A DNA stretch of 64,000 bases from Acidimicrobiaceae bacterium (GCA_026706815.1 JAPOYA010000007.1:1-64000), one strand, 5' to 3'. Shown: positions 42,945 to 52,212, counted from the stretch's first letter. Numbers and translations are program-made. Notes: generated by a model from the sequence alone, not told the origin.

Positions 42945-45539
42945 GTGGAGACTGTGAGAACGGAGACTGTGAGAACGGAGACTGTGAGAACATTGAAGGC
43001 GTTGCTGTGGCGAATGGTGCATCTGCTGGTGCTGTCCACCTTGGCGATCAGCCAACCGCTGCTGGGCGTCCTCGGCGAGAACCCGACCTTCTTCACCGCA
43101 CATTCAAGCTCTCCGGGCCAGATCGCGGTCTTCGCGATCGTTGCCTCGCTCGCTCCCGCTGTCGTGCTCAGCGCGGTGATGCTCGCCGTACACGCCCTCT
43201 CCGAGCGCCTCGGTCAGCGCATCTTCCGGGGCGCCATGGCGGTGCTGACGTTCTTGTTCATAATCCAGGTGGTGGATGTGATCGGCGGGCCGGCCTGGCT
43301 TGTCATCACAGTCGCCATCGGTTGCACGCACGGCCTGATGACGCTCTATGTGAGACATGAGCGGGTGCGCTCAGCGGTGTCGCTGTTGGCTGTGCTGCCT
43401 GGAGTCGTCGTAGGCTATTTCTTGTTCGTCTCGCCCGCGAACAGTGTCGTCTTTCCAGACGATGTTGAGGCAGTGACGCTCGAAACGCTGCTCGGGGAAG
43501 ACCTGGACGACATCGCGCCCCCGCCGGGTCAAGGCCGACTCGAGAGCACAGGCACAGGCCAGGCTGCGCCGGCCGACGCCGGCACCGGCCAAGACGGCTC
43601 CTCCAACGCTGCGGTCGGCCCGGGCGCCGCCGAGCAGATCTCGATGGTCGAGCGGTTGAACAACCGGTTTCCACCGATCTATCTGCTCGTGTTCGATGAG
43701 TTGCCATGGCACTCGCTGCTCGACGAAGCAGGGCAGATCGACTCGGTCCGCTATCCCAGTTTCGCGAGACTGGGCAAGACCTCACATGTCTTCAACAACG
43801 CCACGACGGATGGATTCACCACAGAGTTGGCGGTGCCCGCCCTGCTGGCCAGCACCCTGGAGCCTCGGGCCGCGCCGGTTTATTCGATGTATCCCGACAA
43901 CCTGTTCACCTTGCTGGGCGGGGTGTACGACGCCTCATCGCGGGATCCGCTTGTTGATCTGTGCCCCGACTCCGTGTGCAACGGTTCAGCACCGGAGCGG
44001 GTTCTTGAACTGATCGCAGGCGACACGACGGCTTCCACCACCACGACCGGCGCGCCCACAAGCACGGCTTCCGCCACCTCAACGACCAACCCGACGGCGT
44101 CGACAACGGTTCCCGCGGCTTCAACCGCTGCGCCGTCGGCCGAGCCGACCCGCGACGAAACAGAGGGCGACGGCGAAGGCTCGCTGTCGCTGTTGTTCCA
44201 GGACGCCGCGATCGTGTTCGGGCATCTCGCAGCGCCGGAGGGCATCGACCTGGGCCTTCCCTCAATCGGCGCCGGATGGGGCAATTTCGGGAAGGGGCCG
44301 ACCACAACCGCCGACCCGACCGCGAACACCAGCACAACCACGACCACCACTGTGACTGCTCAAGAACCAACGCCGACAACAACGACAACGCCGACAACAC
44401 CGGCAGCGGACACGAGCCGAACTGCGACCTCCCTCGACCTCGCCACCGCGGCAGAGGTCGCCTCCGGCACAGATCCCGTGGACCCTGAGCGCATAGCCGC
44501 GCAGCGGACCGCATTCCTCGACAGCCTCATCACCTCAGACACACGGGTCTTCGACTTCCGAAGAGAGGTCGCCGCTATCGAAGCCCGCGATCTGCCCCGC
44601 CTGCACTACCTGCACGCGTTGTTGCCCCACGTGCCCTGGCGGCTGAGGCCCGACGGCTCGAGCTACGCCGACATCGGCCTTCCAGGGTATTTCTCGAGAT
44701 GGGACGACGACCCGGTGAAGGCGCGATTCGGGCAGCAACGCCATCTGCTGCAACTCGGCGCAACCGACCGCCTTCTCGGGGAATACCTGGACCGCCTGGA
44801 AGCGATCGGTGAACTGGACCGCTCAATGCTGATCGTCACCGCGGACCACGGAGTGTCCTTCGTCGCCGGCGAGCGGGCAAGGGGTGTGGGCGAAATCAAC
44901 GTCGGCGGCATCGCAGGTGTTCCGCTGCTGTTCAAAGAGCCGGGCCAGAGGGCCGGCACTGTTCAAACTCATCCTGTGCGGCTGGTCGACGTCGTGCCCA
45001 CAATCGCAGCGATGCTCGAAGTCGAAGCGCCATGGGCATTCGCGGGGCAGGACATGTTCAACCCGCAGGCAGTCCCAGACCGCGTTGTCGACGGAGTCGG
45101 CGGCCCCGTGAAGGTGCCGGAGGACTTCACGGCGGTCATCGACGAACTAGCGGACGACATGCACGAAGTGTTCGGCGACGGACGTTCGGGCAGCCTGTAC
45201 GGGCTCGGCGGGGCACATCACCTGATCGGGACTCGGGCGCTGGACTCCGCCGCTGGACCGTCGACACATTGCTGGATCTCTGAACGGCCGACTTCGATCC
45301 CCGAAGCGGACGGGTCGATCGGCTATGTGTTCGGGCTGATCGACGCCCCGCCCGCGGCTCCGATCTCGTTCGCGGTCGTGGTGGACGGCATCGTGGCCGG
45401 CACGGCTCGGTCTTTTGGGGACGGTCCGCCGCACCGCGTCTTCGCGATCGGCGATTCGCAGTACTGGCAGGGAGCAGACCCGGTTGTCGAGCTTCACGAG
45501 ATCGTCGGCTCGCGTCTGGCTCGAATCCCTGCCTGCTGA
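42945..45539 (+). CDS. Membrane-anchored sulfatase/phosphoglycerol-transferase-like protein
   Basis: Four N-terminal membrane helices are followed by a large extracytoplasmic alkaline-phosphatase-superfamily domain (864 residues from GTG 42945). Metal motifs are LLVFDELPWHS and LIVTADHGVSF; a likely Thr nucleophile lies in DGFTTELAVPALL. Two Thr/Ser-rich segments (coding about 44030-44130 and 44295-44410) interrupt the domain and may be glycosylated. It resembles LtaS-like/sulfatase proteins acting on envelope polymers. The start is uncertain because the first codons consist of a 15-bp repeat. Confidence 0.78.
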   Translation: METVRTETVRTETVRTLKALLWRMVHLLVLSTLAISQPLLGVLGENPTFFTAHSSSPGQIAVFAIVASLAPAVVLSAVMLAVHALSERLGQRIFRGAMAVLTFLFIIQVVDVIGGPAWLVITVAIGCTHGLMTLYVRHERVRSAVSLLAVLPGVVVGYFLFVSPANSVVFPDDVEAVTLETLLGEDLDDIAPPPGQGRLESTGTGQAAPADAGTGQDGSSNAAVGPGAAEQISMVERLNNRFPPIYLLVFDELPWHSLLDEAGQIDSVRYPSFARLGKTSHVFNNATTDGFTTELAVPALLASTLEPRAAPVYSMYPDNLFTLLGGVYDASSRDPLVDLCPDSVCNGSAPERVLELIAGDTTASTTTTGAPTSTASATSTTNPTASTTVPAASTAAPSAEPTRDETEGDGEGSLSLLFQDAAIVFGHLAAPEGIDLGLPSIGAGWGNFGKGPTTTADPTANTSTTTTTTVTAQEPTPTTTTTPTTPAADTSRTATSLDLATAAEVASGTDPVDPERIAAQRTAFLDSLITSDTRVFDFRREVAAIEARDLPRLHYLHALLPHVPWRLRPDGSSYADIGLPGYFSRWDDDPVKARFGQQRHLLQLGATDRLLGEYLDRLEAIGELDRSMLIVTADHGVSFVAGERARGVGEINVGGIAGVPLLFKEPGQRAGTVQTHPVRLVDVVPTIAAMLEVEAPWAFAGQDMFNPQAVPDRVVDGVGGPVKVPEDFTAVIDELADDMHEVFGDGRSGSLYGLGGAHHLIGTRALDSAAGPSTHCWISERPTSIPEADGSIGYVFGLIDAPPAAPISFAVVVDGIVAGTARSFGDGPPHRVFAIGDSQYWQGADPVVELHEIVGSRLARIPAC
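42948..42992 (+). repeat. Three 15-bp repeats at the translation start
   Basis: The unit GAGACTGTGAGAACG occurs three times (42948, 42963, 42978; the last ends in ACA). It encodes ETVRT repeated in frame, and each unit carries a GGAG-like element just before a GTG, giving several equivalent potential starts for the sulfatase-like gene. Confidence 0.9.
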
Positions 45540-45566
45540 GCCGAGAACAGGTCTGCGGACGGCGGC

Positions 45567-46676
45567 TTACGTCCGGCGGCTGAGCGTGTGGACTTCGACC
45601 GGGTCGGCGAAGCCCCGCAACATTCGCCGTCCGGCGGGGAAGGTCTCGAAGCCGTCGACATCGACAAGGTGGGAGGCCATGTCCGAAGACACCAATATCT
45701 CGCCGGGCACGGCTTGGCGCGCGATGCGCGAGGCCAGGTTGACCACCGGACCGTAGTAGTCGCCTCGACGGTTGACGACCGGCCCGAACGTGACTCCGCC
45801 ATGGGGCGTCACCTCCCCCTCGTTGCCGAAGGCATCGACCAAGTCCATGGCGATGGTGGAGGCGGCGGCCGCGTCGTTGGCCACGAACATGACCTCATCG
45901 CCGAGATGCTTGACGGTGTGCCCTCCGCTGGCGGCCACGATGTCCAGCGAGCGGTTCTCGAAGCCCGACACCAGGTCGAACAACTCCCCCATCGACACCT
46001 CAGAAGCTCGCGCGGAGTACCCGACGATGTCCACGAATCCAACGGCCAGCAGACGCTCTGAGGGACTCCCCTGGACCTGGGTGGCCTGCTGACGATCGGC
46101 GGCCTCGGAGATGTGGTGGCGAATGAGCGCATCCAACAGCCGAGGGAAGACCATGGCCTCCGAAGCTCTGGCGAGCGTGAGCTTCGCCCGCTCCAATTCA
46201 CTGCCCTCCGAAGCCATCATCCTCTGGTAGGCGCCCTGCTGGTACATCGCCACCGCCGCATCGGCAATGCGGCCGACGGCCTCACCGAAGACCCGAAGCA
46301 CCTCACCCAACTCCTCGTGTTGGAAGAACTTGCCTCCGACGACCTCTCCCAGGCCGCAGACCAGATCCACATCCTGCTGCCCGAACCGGCGTTCATCGGG
46401 ATCGATGACCGGCACTCCAGCCACCCGATAGACCGACTCGATCGTCTCCAGGCTCACGCCGACCCGCCGGGCCAGCTCGCGGGCGGACATGTCCCCCGAA
46501 GTCCCGTACACCAGCACAACCGCCAACTCCCACAACTCACCGATCTCGATGGCTGCAACCATCTGCTCGACTGTGGCGCCGTAGGAGGCCAGCAGCTCGA
46601 TCAGCTCTCGGCGAGTCTCCGCATCCGAGGCCTCCGCGTCGTACAGTCCAGCAGCCGTGACTGCGTCCCAGTTCAC
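45567..46676 (-). CDS. Class III adenylate cyclase with N-terminal regulatory domain
   Basis: A 369-residue soluble cyclase. The N-terminal 200 residues resemble the autoinhibitory domain of mycobacterial Rv1264/Rv2212-type cyclases (LIELLASYGATVEQMVAAIE; ELARRVGVSLETIESVYRVAGVP). The catalytic domain has the metal Asp in GFVDIVGYSA, HTVKHLGDEVMFV (Lys for adenine, second metal Asp) and GPVVNLASRIA (transition-state Asn and Arg). It makes cAMP, probably in response to pH or lipid as in the relatives. The start is placed at GTG 46676 with GGAG 8 bases upstream; GTG 46682 is possible. Confidence 0.88.
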   Translation of the reverse strand: MNWDAVTAAGLYDAEASDAETRRELIELLASYGATVEQMVAAIEIGELWELAVVLVYGTSGDMSARELARRVGVSLETIESVYRVAGVPVIDPDERRFGQQDVDLVCGLGEVVGGKFFQHEELGEVLRVFGEAVGRIADAAVAMYQQGAYQRMMASEGSELERAKLTLARASEAMVFPRLLDALIRHHISEAADRQQATQVQGSPSERLLAVGFVDIVGYSARASEVSMGELFDLVSGFENRSLDIVAASGGHTVKHLGDEVMFVANDAAAASTIAMDLVDAFGNEGEVTPHGGVTFGPVVNRRGDYYGPVVNLASRIARQAVPGEILVSSDMASHLVDVDGFETFPAGRRMLRGFADPVEVHTLSRRT

Positions 46677-46832
46677 GCTCACTGCTCCAGTGTGCCCGTT
46701 CTGCGCGCACAATGCTCTGCGACCCGTCAATGCCCTTGCCCCGCTCTCGCCCCACCATGGGCCGCGACCCCGTTGCGCGGCCCCGAGTTGCATGCACAGC
46801 TAGGATCGCGGGGTGACGGGAGCGGCCACTAG

Positions 46833-47573
46833 ATGCCTGTAGCAACATTCGGGACCTTGGGACTCATCGCGGAGATCCCCGCGGCTCCTTTGGAGGCGCC
46901 GATCAGCTATCTGCACGGCTGGGGCCGCTCACGGAACGACTTCGCTCCGGTTGCGAATCAGAGGCCCGGAATGCTGCTGGATCTGCCGGGTTTCGGTTCA
47001 TCGGCCCAACCCCCGGTTGGCATGGGTTCAGCCGAGTACGCAGTCGAGGTGCTTGCGGCAATCACCGAATGGGCGGACTCCGAGAGGGTTCTCCTTGTCG
47101 GCCACTCGTTCGGAGGTCGGATCGCGCTGCAGATCGCGGCAAGCGCCCCACAGTCTGTTCGCGGCCTGATCATCGCCGGCACGCCGCTCTTTCGAGACGA
47201 GTCGCGCTCACGACCGCCTCTGGCGTATCGCGTTGCGAGGAGGCTTCACAGACTGGGGCTCGCAAGCGACGCCCGCCTCGAGTCCGCCCGCAAGAAATAC
47301 GGCTCAGCGGACTACTCGGCTGCTTCTGGCGTCATGCGAGAGACCTTGATCAAGGTCGTGAACGAGTCCTACCAGGCAGAGTTGAATCAGATTCGCTGCC
47401 CGACCGCGTTCGTGTGGGGTCGGGCCGACAGCGCCGCTCCGGTCGAAGACGCCAGACGAGCCCAGCAGATCGTGGAGGGGTCGGTTCTCGAGGAGCGAGA
47501 TTGCGGCCACGACGTCCATCTTCAACATCCCGCGCTCTTTGTCGAGCTGATCGACCGGATCCTGGGACAATGA
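46833..47573 (+). CDS. Alpha/beta hydrolase
   Basis: This 246-residue alpha/beta-hydrolase has the nucleophile elbow GHSFGG (Ser), oxyanion region YLHGWGRS, Asp in FVWGRADSAAP and catalytic His in CGHDVHLQHP. Substrate unknown. Its stop overlaps the start of the MurF-like gene by 4 bases (ATGA), so it is co-translated with a peptidoglycan-type operon. Confidence 0.88.
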   Translation: MPVATFGTLGLIAEIPAAPLEAPISYLHGWGRSRNDFAPVANQRPGMLLDLPGFGSSAQPPVGMGSAEYAVEVLAAITEWADSERVLLVGHSFGGRIALQIAASAPQSVRGLIIAGTPLFRDESRSRPPLAYRVARRLHRLGLASDARLESARKKYGSADYSAASGVMRETLIKVVNESYQAELNQIRCPTAFVWGRADSAAPVEDARRAQQIVEGSVLEERDCGHDVHLQHPALFVELIDRILGQ

Positions 47574-49108
47574 CTCCAGTCGTTCTTGCTGTCGTCGGCG
47601 CGGTGATCTGGATGCCGAAGTGGTGGCGTGTCGCTCAACGCGAGCACTACCTGCCGGGATCGGTCAACACAACGCTTTTCCGCTGGCTCGAGACCACGCC
47701 TGTGCCGAACATGGGGCTTGCGCCGCTCGGGCTCATTCTGGCGGCCGCAACAATTCTGTTGGAAGGCTCGGCAGGGCTCGGGGCAACTGCTGCTGCTGTT
47801 GTGATCGCCGCAATAACACCAGTCGGGCTCCCGCTGCGCGGCAGGACTTCCAAGCTTCGATTCACGCGGCGAATGAAGACCACCGCGGTTCTGTCGGTTC
47901 TCTTCTGGGCAGTCGCGCTGTGGTTGCTCAGCGTCTTTGCAACGACTTCGTCCGCGGCGGCGATCTGCTCAGTTTTCGGGTGTGTGGCAGTTGACGCCGC
48001 TTCAGCGGTGGCCGTTCCTTTGGAGTCGAGGCTTGCCAGACGTTTTCAAACAAGGGCTGAGCAGCGGCTCCGCGCGGTTGGCCCGCTTGTGATCGCGGTC
48101 ACCGGGTCCTACGGCAAAACCTCGACCAAGGAGCATTTGGCGGCGCTGGTCGGTCCGATTCGTCCCACTGTCGCCTCGCCTGCGTCGTGGAACAATCAAG
48201 CCGGATTGTCGCGGGCGGTCAACGAGCACCTGAGTGCGTCCACAGAAGTCTTCATCGCCGAGATGGGCACTTATGGGGCCGGTGAAATCAGGCGACTCTG
48301 CCAGTGGGTCAAGCCGGAGATCGTGGCGGTCACCGCGATAGGGCCCGTCCATCTGGAGCGCATGGGCTCGATCGACAACATAGTCGAGGCGAAGATGGAG
48401 ATCGCCGAGGGCGCCGCGACTGTTGTGCTCAACGTTGACGCGCCGGAGCTGGCGGTGCAGGCCGAACGGATCGCCGGCACTCATCGGGTGATCCGCTGTT
48501 CGGGCAGACGTGACAGCGTTGCCGACGTCCGGGTGTCGGCTGACGACGCCGGAGGGGATCTGCGCCTCGACTATTTCGCTGAGTCGTATCCGCTCGCTTC
48601 ACTTCACGATTCGGTGCACGGCTCGAATGTTGCTGTCGCCGCGACCCTCGCCGTGGAAGCCGGCTTGGCGCCTGATCGCCTCGGGACGCTCATCGAAGGG
48701 CTCGAAACCGGTGAGCACCGGGCGCGCGTCTCCGTCGCAGATTCCGGCGTAACGGTCATCGACAACACTTTCAACTCGAATCCCGCCGGTGCGAGAGCAG
48801 CGCTGGCCACGCTGCTGGCTCACAGCCGCGAGGGCCGATCTGTGGTCATCACCCCCGGGATGGTCGAACTGGGCGATGAGCAGGACTCTGAGAATGCCGA
48901 ATTCGCTCGGTTGGTCGTCGAGTCCGGGTGTGGCCTCGTCATCGTCGGACGGACCAACCGCCGGGCGCTTCGCCGTGGCGCGTCGGCGGTCGACGGTATC
49001 GTGGTCGAGGTCTCAAACCGTGACGCTGCGCGGAAGTGGGTTCGGCTCAATCTGAGCGCAGGTGACGGAGTTCTCTGGGAGAACGACCTGCCCGACCACT
49101 ATCCGTAG
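47570..49108 (+). CDS. Membrane-anchored MurF-like Mur ligase
   Basis: A 512-residue protein with an N-terminal hydrophobic region of about four to five membrane segments (residues 1-145). A Mur ligase follows: ATP loop VIAVTGSYGKTSTKEH, ASWNNQAGLSRAVNEH, VFIAEMGTYGAGEI, the carbamylated-Lys region EAKMEIAEG, and VIDNTFNSNPAG. MurF adds D-Ala-D-Ala to the UDP-MurNAc-tripeptide; the D-Ala-D-Ala ligase gene follows by 15 bases, supporting this. The membrane region is absent from classical MurF. The frame is open upstream, but ATG 47570 in the ATGA overlap is the natural start. Confidence 0.82.
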   Translation: MTPVVLAVVGAVIWMPKWWRVAQREHYLPGSVNTTLFRWLETTPVPNMGLAPLGLILAAATILLEGSAGLGATAAAVVIAAITPVGLPLRGRTSKLRFTRRMKTTAVLSVLFWAVALWLLSVFATTSSAAAICSVFGCVAVDAASAVAVPLESRLARRFQTRAEQRLRAVGPLVIAVTGSYGKTSTKEHLAALVGPIRPTVASPASWNNQAGLSRAVNEHLSASTEVFIAEMGTYGAGEIRRLCQWVKPEIVAVTAIGPVHLERMGSIDNIVEAKMEIAEGAATVVLNVDAPELAVQAERIAGTHRVIRCSGRRDSVADVRVSADDAGGDLRLDYFAESYPLASLHDSVHGSNVAVAATLAVEAGLAPDRLGTLIEGLETGEHRARVSVADSGVTVIDNTFNSNPAGARAALATLLAHSREGRSVVITPGMVELGDEQDSENAEFARLVVESGCGLVIVGRTNRRALRRGASAVDGIVVEVSNRDAARKWVRLNLSAGDGVLWENDLPDHYP

Positions 49109-49123
49109 GACCGAGGAGTCAAG

Positions 49124-50218
49124 TTGAAGGTCGCAGTTGTATTCGGGGGGCCGTCGCCGGAGCACGACATCAGCATTCTGACCGGACTGCAAGCGGCACG
49201 CGTGCTGCGCAACGCCGGCACCGACGCGGGCCTCGTCTACTGGACCAGGCAGGCGGGGTTTGAACACGTGCCCGCCGATGCAGAGGCCGAAGACTTCGCC
49301 GGGTTGGATCGAGTGGGCCTCGCTCCGCTGGAGTTCACGATCCCCGGCGGATTCGCCGAACCGGGGCGCCTGAGGAGCCGACCGCTCGACATCTCTGTTG
49401 TTTTGAACTGTTGCCACGGGGGTCCTGGCGAGGACGGGAGCCTGGATTCGCTGCTTCGTCTGGCCGGTATTCGTGTCACCGGTCCCAGTGCGCGGTCGTG
49501 CGCGGCATCCATGGACAAACTGGCGACCACCGCAATCGCGGAAACGGTCGGGATCAACGCGATTCCGAGCATTCCGTTCGAGCCCGGAGCCGAGTTCGCC
49601 CCGCCGTTCGGTCCTCCTTGGGCGGTCAAACCGAGGTTCGGCGGCTCATCGATCGGCGTCGAGGTCGGCGTGGCCGACGTTGCGACCGTCGAGTCCCTGT
49701 CAAAGGTCGCTTCCGCGCGCTCCGGGCTCGTGGTTCAGCCATACCTCGACGGCTGGATCGATCTGAACATCGCGGTGCGCAGGTTCCCGGAGTTGCAGGT
49801 TTCGGCGATCGAGCGGCCCATTGCCGACGGTGTCTACGACTACGCCACGAAGTACCTGTCGGGCGCAGAGGGCATGGAATCTGCGCCCCGTGAACTGCCC
49901 GCCGAGCTACCGCCGGCGATCACCGAGACGATCGAAAACGCCGCCAGAACACTCGCCGCGGCTGTGCAGGCCAGTGGAGCGCCGCGAATCGATTTTCTCT
50001 GGGATGGCGAGAACACCGTCTTGTTGAACGAGATAAACCCCATCCCCGGGGCGTTCGGGATGTATCTGTGGTCCCCGGTCGGGGTGGACCGAGCGACGCT
50101 GCTTTCGGATCTGCTCCGTGAAGCCGAAAGTCAGCCGGTGCATCCGGGCTCTTGGAACGCGTCAAGCGATGGCGCCGCGCTGCGGGCAGCCAGCGACATA
50201 GCCGCCAAACTCGCCTAG
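49124..50218 (+). CDS. ddl: D-alanine-D-alanine ligase
   Basis: This 364-residue ATP-grasp ligase has the Ddl N terminus MKVAVVFGGPSPEHDISI, serine loop GPSARSCAASMDK, PRFGGSSIGVE, the omega-loop Tyr in YDYATKYLSG (D-Ala-D-Ala type) and the Mg-binding LNEINPIPG. It forms the dipeptide used by MurF. The start is a TTG at 49124 with GAGGAG upstream. The length matches the family. Confidence 0.92.
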   Translation: MKVAVVFGGPSPEHDISILTGLQAARVLRNAGTDAGLVYWTRQAGFEHVPADAEAEDFAGLDRVGLAPLEFTIPGGFAEPGRLRSRPLDISVVLNCCHGGPGEDGSLDSLLRLAGIRVTGPSARSCAASMDKLATTAIAETVGINAIPSIPFEPGAEFAPPFGPPWAVKPRFGGSSIGVEVGVADVATVESLSKVASARSGLVVQPYLDGWIDLNIAVRRFPELQVSAIERPIADGVYDYATKYLSGAEGMESAPRELPAELPPAITETIENAARTLAAAVQASGAPRIDFLWDGENTVLLNEINPIPGAFGMYLWSPVGVDRATLLSDLLREAESQPVHPGSWNASSDGAALRAASDIAAKLA

Positions 50219-50244
50219 GCGATCGGCGGTCAGAGGATCAGCGC

Positions 50245-50841
50245 ATGACCAGTGGAGTGCATCGGCTCGACAGCGGCCCTTGGGGAGTCCGGGTGGCGGT
50301 GGGAATGAAGGTCGCTCTGGCGCTCGCTTTCGCCGTTGCCTTGACGGTTCCGCTGGACCATCTCGAAGGCAAGGGGATGGGATTCCGCTTTCCGTTGTTC
50401 ATGCTCTCGGCTGTGGTGGTTCCAGCAGCTTGGCGGCGACGTTTCGATCCTTATCCGGCGACTGCGGACGTGCTGGTGGTAGCACCGTTCCTGCTCGACA
50501 CACTGGGCAACCTCGCGGGTTTCTACGATGCCTTCGCCACAACCGACGATGTCCTGCACACTTTGAACTGGGTGCTGCTGGTGTCGGCCTTCCACGCTTG
50601 GCGATTCCGCCGAGCCGATTCGGCAAGCCAGACGTCGAGAGCCGACGCCTGGCTTCTGGGTGCGGGCATCGGGGCCTTGGCCATCGTGGGTTGGGAGATC
50701 GCCGAGTGGATCGTAGCCGAGACCGGTGCGGGAGGCGGACTCTCGTTGACCTATGAAGACACAGTCGGCGACCTTGCCTTGTCGACCGTCGGCGGCATGG
50801 TCGGATCGGGCCTCAGCGTCCGCTGCTTCGCTCCCCGCTAG
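50245..50841 (+). CDS. Polytopic membrane protein, unknown function
   Basis: This 198-residue protein has about five hydrophobic segments and conserved-looking polar residues between them (LDTLGNLAGFYD, DDVLHTLNW, GWEIAEWI, YEDTVGDLALS). The E-x-x-E and D-T-x-x-D placement recalls DUF2238/YjdF-like membrane proteins; the match is loose. ATG 50245 has GAGGA upstream. It may belong to the ddl operon (26 bases downstream). Confidence 0.65.
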   Translation: MTSGVHRLDSGPWGVRVAVGMKVALALAFAVALTVPLDHLEGKGMGFRFPLFMLSAVVVPAAWRRRFDPYPATADVLVVAPFLLDTLGNLAGFYDAFATTDDVLHTLNWVLLVSAFHAWRFRRADSASQTSRADAWLLGAGIGALAIVGWEIAEWIVAETGAGGGLSLTYEDTVGDLALSTVGGMVGSGLSVRCFAPR

Positions 50842-50843
50842 AA

Positions 50844-50942
50844 GCGCTCCAGAAAGATCCTTGACCCGTCAAGAGGCGGTTCGCAGCTCTCGGCCATCGC
50901 GCGCTCGGGTCACGTCTTCGGCAGTTGGCTCGCTCCGTCCTT
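50844..50942 (-). pseudogene. Remnant of the Xre-nucleotidyltransferase TA pair
   Basis: This 99-bp stretch matches two parts of the TA locus near 57 kb. Bases 50872-50942 equal 57132-57202 at 69 of 71 positions (3' half of the Xre antitoxin gene). Bases 50844-50874 resemble 57023-57052 (5' part of the nucleotidyltransferase gene). About 80 bp between them are missing. It lies between two intact genes and is the scar of a deleted or copied TA module. Confidence 0.7.
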
Positions 50943-50943
50943 A

Positions 50944-51636
50944 TCAGATCGTCGAATCCGCCAGCGTTCGCTTCGTGCGACGTTCCAAGGCGCTGACGAT
51001 GCGATCGGCTAATTCTCGTTCGCCGATTTCTTGTAACTGATATGGAATTTCTGGCCGTGACTTCGGGAAGACCTTGGCCTCGCTCAGCGCAGCTCGACCA
51101 AGAAACGTCAACATCGATAGCTCCAATTCGGCTGCGGCGTCTGTGTCTCCGAGCTCGGTCATCTTCTGATAGAGACGCTCTGCCTTCTGAGCGCGTTCGC
51201 GCGCTTCAGCCACCGAAGGCAAGGACAGGCGACCCTTCCAGTCGGTTCGCAGAATGGTCCACCAGGAGCCGCGTTCAAACAACGCCGTACCGTACCGCAC
51301 CGTCCAAGACAGGTAGTCATGACCGTCCTTTAGCTTCTGCAGCACCTCGTCGTGCCCGCAACGCCGCAGGTCGATCGAGATCGGTGGCCGTGGCATGACG
51401 GGACGACACCCTCGATAGACGAGTACCAGATCAAGATCATCGCTGTGCTCGACGTCGCGAACAGACGAGCCCGTGGCAACGATGGCCAGAATGGCCTCAT
51501 TCGCTGCCGCTCGCTCCACGGCATCGAGTGTCCATGTCCGCGCGGGATCGTCGGGCCACCTATGCACCGCGGCATGTCGATTGCCTGCTGCATGTTCGGC
51601 GTTCGCCGCTCGTTCCGGCGTCAGTTGCTTCGTCAT
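50944..51636 (-). CDS. MNT-type nucleotidyltransferase (antitoxin of HEPN pair)
   Basis: A 230-residue protein with the nucleotidyltransferase core: GSSVR (56-60) followed by DDLDLVLV (Asp67, Asp69). A helical C-terminal region ends RTKRTLADSTI. In MNT-HEPN modules the MNT protein neutralises the HEPN RNase, often by AMPylating it. Its start overlaps the HEPN stop by 4 bases. Confidence 0.8.
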   Translation of the reverse strand: MTKQLTPERAANAEHAAGNRHAAVHRWPDDPARTWTLDAVERAAANEAILAIVATGSSVRDVEHSDDLDLVLVYRGCRPVMPRPPISIDLRRCGHDEVLQKLKDGHDYLSWTVRYGTALFERGSWWTILRTDWKGRLSLPSVAEARERAQKAERLYQKMTELGDTDAAAELELSMLTFLGRAALSEAKVFPKSRPEIPYQLQEIGERELADRIVSALERRTKRTLADSTI

Positions 51637-52010
51637 CGCGCGAGGAGACTCCTGACAATTCCGACGTATTCCTCGATTTCGGATGCGACATCCTCAGGGT
51701 CGAGGCCATCGGGTGGGTCGGCGTCTCCGTACGCTTCATATTTTCGCATGTTGTTCAGATCAACGAGTAAGTCCCCCACGTCCGGCAGGCCGTTCTCAAG
51801 CGCGAGATACTGAGCTTCTTCCACCTTGCGCGGGTGACTACCAGGACGCGGCCGCTGCAAGTGAAGAGCCGCCGCAACGATGCAGGCCTCTAGGCAGTAG
51901 AACCCGAAAGTCGAGAGATCAAGCCAGTTCGCCGGATCGTACGAAGAGACAGACACTCGTTCCAGATGTTTGAGAGCTAAATTGAAGGAGTCTTCTGCTG
52001 TCTGGCTCAT
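51633..52010 (-). CDS. HEPN-domain protein
   Basis: This 125-residue all-helical protein (NLALKHLERV…FGFYCLEACIVAAALHL…VGDLLVDLNNMRKYEAYGD…) fits the HEPN family, with an acidic tail. The canonical RNase motif R-x4-6-H is not evident at the expected helix: the stretch reads RKYEAYGD without a His. GGAGG lies 6 bases before the ATG. It is first gene of the HEPN-MNT operon. The 202-bp stretch 52011-52212 upstream shows no gene. Confidence 0.65.
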   Translation of the reverse strand: MSQTAEDSFNLALKHLERVSVSSYDPANWLDLSTFGFYCLEACIVAAALHLQRPRPGSHPRKVEEAQYLALENGLPDVGDLLVDLNNMRKYEAYGDADPPDGLDPEDVASEIEEYVGIVRSLLAR

Positions 52011-52212
52011 CTGGAACCTCCAAGTAGTGACCCAAACGGAGTTTAGTCTCGATCTGGTCGAAAGGGCTCGATCTGGACATTCGCCCTACGGCCGGATGGT
52101 GGGTTGAGAGTTCGCCGAGAGGATCGCGGTTGAGACGGCGGTGGTGGACTCTCGCATTAACTCGTGCCGTCTCTCTGACAACGGGTGCTAGGGCGTTGAT
52201 CGGCGTGTGCTC

